Positions 20,834 through 28,727 of a DNA stretch of 28,924 bases are shown here, one piece after another. The notes beneath the pieces are model-generated. The model saw only the letters and a list, made by a program, of their open reading frames with translations, was not told the origin of the DNA and did no database searches. The stretch is from the IMG/VR virus record IMGVR_UViG_3300023108_000113, positions 1-28,924 of that record; one strand, written 5' to 3'. The position numbers were made by a program, and so were the translations under genes. This DNA comes from a virus. Each line of letters begins with the position of its first letter. The stretch's first letter is position 1.

Positions 20834-21093
20834 GCCGGCCACAGCCACGCTGGTACAGGGGACTTCTACTCGTCCCCTTCTACGACGACGACGGCGAAAC
20901 ATTGATCTGTTGGGACATCCACCCTGACGCCAGTCAATACGGCGATTTCGACAGTGACGACGCCTACAGACAGTCGCTTGATTGTGAACCACTGGAAGAG
21001 AACCTGCCGACTTTGGCCGCTGCCAAGGCGGCAGCCACCGATCTCACTCTACTCGACCGGATCAGATTCCGGGTCGGCGGGCGATCCATCTGA
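20830..21093 (+). CDS. Hypothetical acidic protein, 87 aa
   Basis: The ATG overlaps the previous stop as ATGA. The protein has a WYRGLLLVPFYDDDGETLICWD stretch at the start, written here only in part, then an acidic middle and a helix LPTLAAAKAAATDL. No family is recognised. Its last 32 bases overlap the 3' end of the methyltransferase gene on the other strand. Confidence 0.65.
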   Translation: MSRPQPRWYRGLLLVPFYDDDGETLICWDIHPDASQYGDFDSDDAYRQSLDCEPLEENLPTLAAAKAAATDLTLLDRIRFRVGGRSI

Positions 21094-21562
21094 TATCAGC
21101 AGGTCTCCGCTGGACATCGATCTGTATGTCGACGAACCCGGTGTCGTGCAACCAATCGAACAGGTCGGATTTGTCGATGTTGGCGTAGTGTTCGCCCTCT
21201 CTCAGCCGGTTGCCATCGACAGCCGAATGCGGAGGTCTGCCCACCCCGGCAGCGGTACCGATGAACTCGCCACCGGGTGTCAACATCTCGAACGCTGCCG
21301 CCACAATGTCGGCGGCTCTCGGTGTGTGCTCCAACATCTCGGTGGTGACGACACATTCGACCGGTTCTTCCGGTCGGTATTCGGCCGCATCGCACACGAC
21401 ATCGACCCCATCGCCGGGTGCGATATCGACAGCGATATAGAGGTCGCAGCCGATGGTGTCTCGGGTGGTGCCGTTGACGTTGCGCCCTCCGAGATCGATG
21501 ACTGTGCCATATGTTTTGTTTCGGGTTTGGTAGGCCACCCACTGCATGGCTTCAGGATGCAT
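21062..21562 (-). CDS. Class I SAM-dependent methyltransferase
   Basis: The 166-residue protein has TVIDLGGRN (SAM-binding motif I region), a YIAVDIAPGDGVDVVCDAA acidic strand, VVTTEMLEHTPRAAD (motif IV-like), and LTPGGEFIGTAA. This is a Methyltransf_11-type fold. With the two glycosyltransferases it likely methylates a sugar or other small group. It overlaps the upstream glycosyltransferase by 11 bases. Target unknown; DNA methylation is unlikely because no DPPY-like motif is present. Confidence 0.8.
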   Translation of the reverse strand: MHPEAMQWVAYQTRNKTYGTVIDLGGRNVNGTTRDTIGCDLYIAVDIAPGDGVDVVCDAAEYRPEEPVECVVTTEMLEHTPRAADIVAAAFEMLTPGGEFIGTAAGVGRPPHSAVDGNRLREGEHYANIDKSDLFDWLHDTGFVDIQIDVQRRPADIRWIARRPGI

Positions 21563-22211
21563 ATGCTCTGCGTCTCCTTTGGAATCGTATCCGGTCTATG
21601 TCCATCTGTTGTTGCGCTATACGATAGATCCGGTCTTGTTTGGCTTTGCCCCACACCGGGTGCAGATGTTCAACGATCGCATCTGGTGCGTAGACAAACG
21701 CACCCGCCTGTTTGGCCACTGTTGACCATTCGTCGTCGACGAAACAATGCCCGTATCCTTCGTGGCACAAGGTGTCTGCTCCATCCCATGAGGCTCCGTT
21801 GGTTTTGACCCATGTGCGTCTAAATATCGGGTGCACGGCGTGTTCGCCACGTCGCACCCGGCTGTTGCCGAGGTCGTTGGTTGAGATCAGACCAGCGTCG
21901 GGGTAGAGGTCGATGCTGGCCTCGACCCATCCGGGGTGGAAATGGACGTCGTCGCCGCACAGCATGATCCATGGTGAGTCCGTCAACCGATAGCCGAGGT
22001 TGGCTTTCACCGGGAATGTTTTCCTGTCTCTGTCCCAATTGAGTATCACGTCGGCGTTGTGCCGTTCGAGCGCCCACAGTTGGGCGGTGTCATCTGCATC
22101 GGCCACGAATACCAACTCGGCTCGGTCGGTGCTGGCTTGCAGCGATTCGATCAACGGTGCCACGTTGTGTGCTCGTTCTCTAACAGGGACGATGATAGAT
22201 ATTTCAGCCAT
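21552..22211 (-). CDS. Family 2-like glycosyltransferase
   Basis: The 219-residue GT-A protein starts ISIIVPVRERAHNVAPLIE, then VFVADADD, and has LCGDDVHFHPGW, where GDD is the nucleotide-sugar/metal motif. Later DEWSTVAKQAG may carry the catalytic Asp-Glu. It has no membrane segment. It overlaps the previous gene by 8 bases. It probably glycosylates a virion protein, given its place in the head operon, although a surface-modifying role is possible. Confidence 0.85.
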   Translation of the reverse strand: MAEISIIVPVRERAHNVAPLIESLQASTDRAELVFVADADDTAQLWALERHNADVILNWDRDRKTFPVKANLGYRLTDSPWIMLCGDDVHFHPGWVEASIDLYPDAGLISTNDLGNSRVRRGEHAVHPIFRRTWVKTNGASWDGADTLCHEGYGHCFVDDEWSTVAKQAGAFVYAPDAIVEHLHPVWGKAKQDRIYRIAQQQMDIDRIRFQRRRRAYAS

Positions 22212-22929
22212 CTGGCTCTATCCTGTCGAGCCTGTTGTAGATCCGTTCGTCGAGCCACATATGTTTCAGGTGGGTGGTTTTCACACCGGTGTGTATGTGG
22301 ATCGGGATGTCAAGTGCTGACGCCCTGACACAGAATGAGAGATCTTCGGAGATCCATGAGTTGGTGGTCGGGTTTTGAATCGGGCTGTACCAACTGGCTC
22401 CATATTGTGCTTCGACCTTTTCAAATGCTGACCGGTGGATCAGGACAAAAGCGCTGCCGGTCGCAGCACATCTGATCACCGAGTTCTTTTCGTAGTCGTA
22501 TCTGACGCTGAACCCGGTCTGTTCTCCTGTCTGGTGCCAGTCGAAGATGGTGGGTGCCGGCTGGATCAAAAACCCGCCATAGTCGTCCTGTTTGATCTCA
22601 CGGTTCATGAAACAGAGACCACCAACGATCGGTGTCTCTTCAGGGTCGGCCACCTCGAACAGTCGATCCACTGCGTCTGGTTGGAATCCCATATCGGTAT
22701 CTATCCATAGCAGCCAATCGGACTGTGTGGTCTCGTGGGTGAACTGTCGAGCGGTGTCGTTGCGTGCTTTGACGATCCCACCGGTGCCATATTTTGTGGC
22801 GAGCCACCCGCCGCCGATCACACGCTGGTGGTGGGCGATGTCGTACCCGACCATCGCCATCACTGACTGGTGCCAAGAATGGGATACTTCTAGCCCGTGG
22901 ACGTAGGCCAGACAGATGTTGCCGCTCAT
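22204..22929 (-). CDS. Glycosyltransferase (GT-A), phage type
   Basis: I choose the ATG that overlaps the small gene upstream by ATGA; the open frame extends further but without similarity. The 241-residue protein has GGIVKARNDTARQF, DWLLWIDTDMGF with the DTD motif, PIVGGLCFMNREI, and SEDLSFCVRA near the end, all typical of phage GT-A enzymes. Together with the next gene it forms a glycosylation pair. Sugar and target are not known. Confidence 0.85.
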   Translation of the reverse strand: MSGNICLAYVHGLEVSHSWHQSVMAMVGYDIAHHQRVIGGGWLATKYGTGGIVKARNDTARQFTHETTQSDWLLWIDTDMGFQPDAVDRLFEVADPEETPIVGGLCFMNREIKQDDYGGFLIQPAPTIFDWHQTGEQTGFSVRYDYEKNSVIRCAATGSAFVLIHRSAFEKVEAQYGASWYSPIQNPTTNSWISEDLSFCVRASALDIPIHIHTGVKTTHLKHMWLDERIYNRLDRIEPDG

Positions 22930-23135
22930 TGGGCTGGTCGTTTGGTGTTGCGTTTCTGGCCGGGGTTTCGGGTGGCTTGTTCGACTCCGCCGGTGTCGAT
23001 CCCGATGAACAGGTTGGGGTGTAGTTTGACGATGGTGTCGTCTTGACGGTAGATGGTGCCTGCTCGGAGTCTGATGACGATTCCGTCGGCGTTGCGCACC
23101 GAGCAGTTGCTGGTGCATTGGACGTGGTATGCCAT
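22926..23135 (-). CDS. Small head-operon protein, 69 aa
   Basis: The ATG at 23135 lies behind AGGAGAAACTACCT, so it is preferred over an upstream in-frame codon. The product reads AYHVQCTSNCSVRNADGIVI, then a beta segment LHPNLFIGIDTGG and a basic tail. Located after the capsid and the terminator-like stem. Similar-sized proteins near capsids act in head completion or decoration, but no family match is clear. Confidence 0.65.
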   Translation of the reverse strand: MAYHVQCTSNCSVRNADGIVIRLRAGTIYRQDDTIVKLHPNLFIGIDTGGVEQATRNPGQKRNTKRPAQ

Positions 23136-23170
23136 AGGTAGTTTCTCCTGTTGGGCAGTGAAAGGGTAGT

Positions 23171-23207
23171 GTCCCACCCCATCGACTACCCGGCGATGGG
23201 GTGGGAC
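23171..23207 (-). terminator. Strong hairpin after the capsid gene
   Basis: GTCCCACCCCATCG at 23171-23184 and CGATGGGGTGGGAC at 23194-23207 form a perfect 14-bp stem with a 9-base loop. It lies 9 bases after the capsid stop on the - strand. After the stem the transcript has ACTACCCTTT, a weak T run. It most likely lowers transcription beyond the capsid gene or protects the mRNA end. Confidence 0.75.
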
Positions 23208-23215
23208 TCTTCAGA

Positions 23216-24613
23216 TCACTGGTTCTGCAGGAGGCGGAACCCGAGATCGTTGATGCTGTCAAACCCATGGCGAGCGTAGGCGAACCAGCCACGCTGACCT
23301 GATGGGCGGTTGTTGCCGGTGGCGAACAAGTGTGGGATCAACTCGACGCTCATGCCGGCACGTTGTGCCACCAAGAAGTTCGAGAAGTCACCCACGGTGA
23401 GGATGTTCGCTGCGCCAGTGGTGCCGGTGAACTCCGGTGCGTAGTCCGTGGTGCGGATTGGACGGCCGAACAACGTGCCGATGCCGCCTGCGGCGAGATC
23501 GACGGTGTAGTAGGCGCTGTCTGCTCCTGCGGCGAACGAACGGATTTCGTTCTCCACGTCGGTGTTCATGATCCATGTGGCGTTTGCACGGTAGCGCTCT
23601 GGCAGGCTCTTCCATGTCTTGAGCAGGTCAACTGCACCGAATGCGCCGTCGGTTGTGACGACGACCTCGACGTTGGTGTTGGCGTCGAGTGCGGTGAAGA
23701 TGCCGGTTGGCTGTGATGAGCCTGAACCGGTGATGGTCTGCTGTGCGACGAGGTCGATGTATCCCTGATCGAGGAGGCGGCGCATCTCGGCAGCGAATGC
23801 CGGATAGTCTGAGCCTACTTCGATCGAGTATGGGATGAAGCCACGTGCGGTGTACACCGGGACGGTCGGCTGTGCGAGCGTCGGTGAGTCATCGCTGACT
23901 TCTGCTGCTTCGGCGTCGTATGACCATGACACGCCTGCGCTGCTGACGCCTTTCCATTCGTCGGTCGTGATCGTGACAACACGAGCAAGATCGAGGACTG
24001 GAGCGGCTGATGCGCCGGATGTCAAGATGATCGATGGGTCGATCAACACCGGGATGCCGAATCCACCGGCTGCGTCGGTGCCTTCGCTCATCGCACGGAA
24101 CTCGTCGAGCGCACGTGCCTCTTCAGCGTTGAACGCTGGAGCGGACTGTGTTACGCCCTTCATGAAGGCCGAGCGGTATGCGTCGGTCTCCGTGAGCACC
24201 ATACGCTTGGCGATGACGCCGCCGTCGGTGAGTGCGTTCTTCGTGCGAAGAAGCGCATCGACGTGGTCGCCGTTGCGGGCTGCGAGGTGTGAACCGTCAC
24301 GGTCGAGGATGGCGAGCGCTGCGTCACGCAACTCTGACCGTGTTGCACGGGCAGGGTCGATGTCGGTAGCGGTACGCTGCATGACCTGTGGTGCGTCGAA
24401 ACCTGCGGCACGCTCGGTGGCGATTTCACGGGCTGCGGCGACTCGTGCCTCACGCTCGACTGCTGCGTCACGCTTGGCGACGAGAGCCTCGACGTCGGCG
24501 AGACGCTGATCGAGTTCGGCGTCTTCTTCTGGTGTGATTTCTTGCTGTTCGGAGAGTTCGATGACCCGGCTGCGGATTTCTTCGATCTCCTGATTCATCT
24601 TTTCGATGTTCAT
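23216..24613 (-). CDS. Major capsid protein (HK97 fold)
   Basis: The 465-residue protein starts with a charged coiled coil of about 70-110 residues (MNQEIEEIRSRVIELSEQ), the scaffold-like delta domain cut off by the protease in HK97-type phages. The mature part has SEGTDAAGGFGIPVLIDPS, the ARGFIPYSIEVGSDYPAF section and LFGRPIRTTDYAP typical of Phage_capsid. A GAAAGGGGA site precedes the ATG. It follows the protease, as usual. Confidence 0.95.
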   Translation of the reverse strand: MNIEKMNQEIEEIRSRVIELSEQQEITPEEDAELDQRLADVEALVAKRDAAVEREARVAAAREIATERAAGFDAPQVMQRTATDIDPARATRSELRDAALAILDRDGSHLAARNGDHVDALLRTKNALTDGGVIAKRMVLTETDAYRSAFMKGVTQSAPAFNAEEARALDEFRAMSEGTDAAGGFGIPVLIDPSIILTSGASAAPVLDLARVVTITTDEWKGVSSAGVSWSYDAEAAEVSDDSPTLAQPTVPVYTARGFIPYSIEVGSDYPAFAAEMRRLLDQGYIDLVAQQTITGSGSSQPTGIFTALDANTNVEVVVTTDGAFGAVDLLKTWKSLPERYRANATWIMNTDVENEIRSFAAGADSAYYTVDLAAGGIGTLFGRPIRTTDYAPEFTGTTGAANILTVGDFSNFLVAQRAGMSVELIPHLFATGNNRPSGQRGWFAYARHGFDSINDLGFRLLQNQ

Positions 24614-24629
24614 GATTCCCCTTTCAGGA

Positions 24630-25874
24630 TCATATCAGGCGCAGGGCGGCTTTCGCTCTGCGTTGGTTTCGTGTACGTGCCGAGACGTGGACTGCTTCCG
24701 GGGTCTCAGGATCTGACGAGTGGCTGTCTGCCGGGTCATCAGTTGAGGCGAGCGACTCGATGTCGGTGCCTGTGGCGAGGATACGGGCAACTTCTGATCG
24801 CACCTCGGGATCTTCTAACAGGCCGAGCGCTTGGCGGCTTCGCACACCGACGCTGGTCTGTTCATACGCTGGGAACACTACTGGTCCAACTTCGTACAGT
24901 TCGACTTCTTTGATTGTCCGCTCATCGACACCGTCGGTGCGGCTCTTGCTCCATTCTTCGTCGAGGATTCGGAACCGGAATGACATGCCGGAGATGCCGC
25001 CATCTCGGATGGCGTCTCGCACTGGCTGCACCAGCCAGTTGTCGGAGAGGCGTGCTTTGACTCGCAGCCCGTGGTCGTCCTCTGAGATCGATGATATCTT
25101 GCCTAACGGGATCGACCCGATCAGCGGGTGTGACCCGTGGTCGAACTGCAATATCGGCATCCGTTGGCCAAGTGTCCGTTTGAATGCTCCGGTGGCGATC
25201 CGCTCACGGTATGCGCCCATGTGGTCTTCGATCTCTGTCCATTGGTTGAACACTGCGCCGTACCCGTCGAGCGTCAGACCGTCGTCGCTTTTGGCGACAC
25301 GGAAATCGACATGCCGCACCAGCCCATCGACCGGTCGCACTGTCTGCACGTCTTCCATCTGTTCTGTCCGTTCTGCTTTGATCTGTTCTGCTTTGCGTGC
25401 CAACCAATCTCTGGCCGGCTGTGGGTCTAGTGGGTTGATTCCCCACAGAAAGTGTGCCACAGCGCCGGCTCCCGGCCAATCTTCATCATCACTGTCGCTG
25501 TTTTTCGATGCTTCCAGATCTATCTCATGTCGAGACCCCCATGCGTTGGCTCTGATCACTTTGTCTTCAGACATCTGGCCGGCAGCCATCTGTCGTGCCT
25601 CTCTGATCGTTTTGTCGGTGAGGCCGTCACCACCATGGCCTTCGGCTCGCAACTCTAGACCTCGGGACGCTGCGTCTCGCATATATTGAGGAGGTGTGAC
25701 GTCTACATCTGTGGCTCTCTCGCCACCGGGGTCGATACCCTCCTCGATCGACAGTGCCACCATCTGATCGATCGCTTCCTGTTTCGTCTGGTGGCACCCC
25801 ATCACCTCACCGTCTTCTTTGACTGTTGCCCAACCGTCGCAGTCCGGGTTGTCTGACTCGATGAAGTAAGGCAT
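24630..25874 (-). CDS. Prohead protease (S78) with N-terminal fused domain
   Basis: I use the ATG at 25874 (TGATG overlap with portal); a TTG one codon ahead is possible. Residues about 180-345 are an HK97-type protease: LDGYGAVFNQW, ILQFDHG with the catalytic His near 246, GGISGMSF with Ser near 295-298, and EVGPVVFPAYE. It trims the capsid delta domain. The first 170 residues hold an ESDNPDCDGWATVKEDGEV segment and PPQYMRDAASRGLELRAEG with GAVAHFLWG, a domain seen alone or fused in other phages. That makes 414 residues, about twice the usual protease. Family is firm; the extension has no known activity. Confidence 0.9.
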   Translation of the reverse strand: MPYFIESDNPDCDGWATVKEDGEVMGCHQTKQEAIDQMVALSIEEGIDPGGERATDVDVTPPQYMRDAASRGLELRAEGHGGDGLTDKTIREARQMAAGQMSEDKVIRANAWGSRHEIDLEASKNSDSDDEDWPGAGAVAHFLWGINPLDPQPARDWLARKAEQIKAERTEQMEDVQTVRPVDGLVRHVDFRVAKSDDGLTLDGYGAVFNQWTEIEDHMGAYRERIATGAFKRTLGQRMPILQFDHGSHPLIGSIPLGKISSISEDDHGLRVKARLSDNWLVQPVRDAIRDGGISGMSFRFRILDEEWSKSRTDGVDERTIKEVELYEVGPVVFPAYEQTSVGVRSRQALGLLEDPEVRSEVARILATGTDIESLASTDDPADSHSSDPETPEAVHVSARTRNQRRAKAALRLI

Positions 25875-27160
25875 CAAGCGCTCCCCGGTGGCTGCAACTG
25901 TACTGACACGCTGCCGGTGTGGCGTAGCAAAGTCAGATCGCCGGCGGTGACGGCGTCGATGACAGATTGCGGGTCGAATCCGCCGTCGACCAAGGTGCGC
26001 ATCGTTAGGGCGTCTTTCTGTTTGATCTCGGCGCTATCGAGCACGTCTTCCTGCAGAAATGACACATCCCGGTCGTCGTACCATAGACGTGTGGCCGGGT
26101 CTGGCGGTGGCACCAGTGTTTGCAGGGCGTCGGCGGCGGCACGCCACAGCGGGCGGATCGTGCCGTCGGCGAAACGGCGACGTGCTGCGCCGTAGTTGCC
26201 GGCGTTGAGTGCCGAACCGGCGAGACCTTCCGAGATGCCGAGATATGAGGCGGGGACGCCGGCTGCAGCGGCGATCCGGGTCTCCCCTGCTCCTTGCACC
26301 GATTTCATATCGAGCCGTTGGAAGTCGGCACCGACCACTTTGACATCTGCACCGCCGCCGAGGTACATGGTGCGGTATGCCTGTGCAGAGCCTCGGTGGT
26401 TCGATTCGAGCCTCGACACGAAAGTGTCAAATGCCTCTTTGGTGATCGACGGGTCGAATGACACCACCATGTTCGGTGTCGCTGCGTTACGCATAAACGA
26501 ATGTTTATATCCGCTCAACTCTTGGTCGGCTTGCACATCGGTGATCACGGTGGACAGCCAAGTCCTACCTCGGAACGGGTGCGACGGGTCAGGTAGCGGT
26601 TTGTAGTGGCACACCTCTTCCGGCAGGAAGATCTTCGCATCGTGGCCTTGGTCGTCGACCACGGCGTAGCCGACCAGATGTTCTCCCCATTTGCCGCCGG
26701 TTACGGGGTCGTTGACCGATGCTGTCATCACTTTGACATGGCGAGGGTCGAGCCTCATCAGATGTGGCTCCACACCTCGGCCTTCCATCTTCACCCAATA
26801 CGAGTTACCATAGAGTGAAGCGTCGACTTCCATCCGGGCGAGCAGATCGCCAGTGGTGGCGTTAGGCCATGGGCGTTCTAACAGTGTCAGTGCATCTGTG
26901 CCGAACAGGTTGCCGGGACGACCACCGGAATATGGCTGCCATTGGAACCTGACCTCTGCGAACACCATCATCCGTGCATGGATAGCGGCGGCCACGATCG
27001 GATTCGATTGGCCTTGGAGCGCTGTCATTTCCGGGACGGATGACACCGGTGCCACGTAGCGGTGGCCGCCATAGGAGAACTGCTCGAACAGTCGCAGGTA
27101 GTCAGACCACGACATACCCGCCGAGCGGGTCTCTGTCGGTCGTAGCAGTCGGCCAAGCAT
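25874..27160 (-). CDS. Portal protein
   Basis: The 428-residue protein matches HK97-like portals (Phage_portal): NPIVAAAIHARMMVFAEV, ASLYGNSYWVKM, SFMRNAATPNMVVSF, VPASYLGISEG and the long C-terminal helix region with FLQEDVLDSAEIKQ. It makes the dodecamer at the packaging vertex. It is linked by ATGA overlap to the small membrane gene upstream and by TGATG to the protease. Confidence 0.95.
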   Translation of the reverse strand: MLGRLLRPTETRSAGMSWSDYLRLFEQFSYGGHRYVAPVSSVPEMTALQGQSNPIVAAAIHARMMVFAEVRFQWQPYSGGRPGNLFGTDALTLLERPWPNATTGDLLARMEVDASLYGNSYWVKMEGRGVEPHLMRLDPRHVKVMTASVNDPVTGGKWGEHLVGYAVVDDQGHDAKIFLPEEVCHYKPLPDPSHPFRGRTWLSTVITDVQADQELSGYKHSFMRNAATPNMVVSFDPSITKEAFDTFVSRLESNHRGSAQAYRTMYLGGGADVKVVGADFQRLDMKSVQGAGETRIAAAAGVPASYLGISEGLAGSALNAGNYGAARRRFADGTIRPLWRAAADALQTLVPPPDPATRLWYDDRDVSFLQEDVLDSAEIKQKDALTMRTLVDGGFDPQSVIDAVTAGDLTLLRHTGSVSVQLQPPGSA

Positions 27161-27309
27161 CAGTCGTTCCTTTCACCGGCGACGCCAAACGCCACCATCC
27201 CAACACCTGCAACGATGAAACCGGCGGCCAGATAGATCAATGCTGCGCCGACAGATATGGCCAACACACCGGTGATTTCCAGTGCGACCGCTGTGCTGAT
27301 CTTGCGCAT
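27160..27309 (-). CDS. Small membrane protein between terminase and portal, 49 aa
   Basis: The frame from the ATG at 27309 to the TGA at 27160-27162 gives a 49-residue product with a nearly continuous hydrophobic stretch (ALEITGVLAISVGAALIYL and AAGFIVAGVGMVAFGVAG), probably two membrane segments. It starts 6 bases after the terminase stop and overlaps the portal by ATGA. Comparable tiny membrane genes are seen at this place in other actinophages; function unknown. Confidence 0.65.
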   Translation of the reverse strand: MRKISTAVALEITGVLAISVGAALIYLAAGFIVAGVGMVAFGVAGERND

Positions 27310-27314
27310 CTTAC

Positions 27315-28727
27315 TCAATCGTATGCCACCCATAGTTCCGTCGGCTGTGTGGCCGAACGTCTAAATCCGGCCAATGTTGCAGCGACCAACGATGACACAT
27401 CGACATCGCCAGATCTTGACCAGATCCACGAATCGCCGACCTGTCGCCGTTTCGCCGCTGCTATAGCAACCTCCAGATCAGGGTGTGACCTGATAGAGAT
27501 GTTGCTACTCATCACTGAATCATAGAACGCTCCGCAGGCGAACGCCACCTCACGAGTTGAAAGTCTGACCGCCCGGACACCTGCTGCTTCCAACTGGTCA
27601 GCGAAACCGCCGGCCGGTGACAGCCCATCGAGCAGCACAGTCGCATCCCATTTTTTCGACAGGTCGATGATCCGCTCCACTAGCCAAGCGACACCCGGCC
27701 GGCTGTCGATCACCTCGATCTGGTTGTTCTCATCTGACACAGCGATAGACGCATGTGACCTGTCGGCCGACACATCGAAAGCGAACTGCAGCCCGCCATC
27801 CGGCGCAACCGAATCGCTCACCACACGCTCCCACGCATCGAGCGGAATCACCCGCTCCGACGACCGTGTCTGCTGGTTCAACCACGACCTGCGGAACTCA
27901 CCCTCAGACATCGTCTGCAAAGCATGTCGTACGACGTCCTCGGTGATCGTATGGCCTAACGCCGGCATGCATGACCACCACGTCGCCGGATCATCGATCG
28001 CCATGTCAGGGTCGGCCGACCATTCGAAATATGCGATACCGTCGGATTGGCCAGCCTCGACAGCGGCACGACCCGCAGCCACCTTCCGGTTCAGAAGCGT
28101 CGAAGCATCGGTGCCCATCGTCGACACCACCATCACCTGTGCATCTCGGCGGGTTGCCATCGTCGGCAAGATCGCAGTTTCCCGCCGGTCGTCGGTGTCG
28201 GCGAATGCCTCATCGATACAGGCAGCGTCGAGGCTTTTACCGTGGCCGGCTGATTCGGTCGATGCCAACACATCGATCCTCGAGCCGTTGCGGAACACCA
28301 GCGCTTCGTTGCCCTGCGCCCGTTGTACCCTGTCGACAGCAGCGGCGAGGCTCGACCCCATCAGGATCGGCGCTTGGTCGTCCAGCAGTTTCCGTCGAGC
28401 ATCGAACCCGGTTTGTGCAGTGTAGGCGATCCGTTGTGGTTTGCCCCACATCAACGCCCTGTCGACTTCCCATGCTAACACCAGTGTGGTTTTGCCTGAT
28501 TGACGTGGGACGGTTACCACGATCTCTCGGTATGCCGGCCAGCCGGTGTCCGGGTCGATCTCGGTGGCGACCTCGATGACCTGTTGCTGCCATGGCATCA
28601 ACGGCTGGCCGAGCCTCGCCGACAGTGCGCCGACGCTGTCTGCCCGGTTCGGCCTGTCGGGGTTACGTTTGGTTGCCCACCTCGGCAGACAGGTCTGCGA
28701 GGAGGTTGGCGAAGTCGTCAGGTTCAT
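27315..28727 (-). CDS. terL: Terminase large subunit
   Basis: The ATG at 28727 is preferred because AGGAG lies about 11 bases ahead and LPRWATKRNPDRPN, the usual opening, follows closely. The 470-residue protein has Walker A VTVPRQSGKTT at 71-81, ACIDEAFAD as Walker B, a VVSTMGT coupling segment, and a nuclease domain with FAFDVSADRS and LLDGLSPAGG. It drives DNA into the prohead and cuts concatemers. It overlaps the small subunit gene by about 65 bases. Confidence 0.95.
   Translation of the reverse strand: MNLTTSPTSSQTCLPRWATKRNPDRPNRADSVGALSARLGQPLMPWQQQVIEVATEIDPDTGWPAYREIVVTVPRQSGKTTLVLAWEVDRALMWGKPQRIAYTAQTGFDARRKLLDDQAPILMGSSLAAAVDRVQRAQGNEALVFRNGSRIDVLASTESAGHGKSLDAACIDEAFADTDDRRETAILPTMATRRDAQVMVVSTMGTDASTLLNRKVAAGRAAVEAGQSDGIAYFEWSADPDMAIDDPATWWSCMPALGHTITEDVVRHALQTMSEGEFRRSWLNQQTRSSERVIPLDAWERVVSDSVAPDGGLQFAFDVSADRSHASIAVSDENNQIEVIDSRPGVAWLVERIIDLSKKWDATVLLDGLSPAGGFADQLEAAGVRAVRLSTREVAFACGAFYDSVMSSNISIRSHPDLEVAIAAAKRRQVGDSWIWSRSGDVDVSSLVAATLAGFRRSATQPTELWVAYD

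Noticed and set aside
21062-21562. DNA methyltransferase
   Set aside because: No DPPY/NPPY-type catalytic motif or target-recognition domain; the protein is short and next to glycosyltransferases.
22930-23292. N-terminal extension of the glycosyltransferase frame up to 23292
   Set aside because: The extension crosses the strong hairpin and a small gene with its own ribosome-binding site, and its composition is Arg/Pro/His-rich without GT features; the ATGA-coupled ATG at 22929 is the better start.
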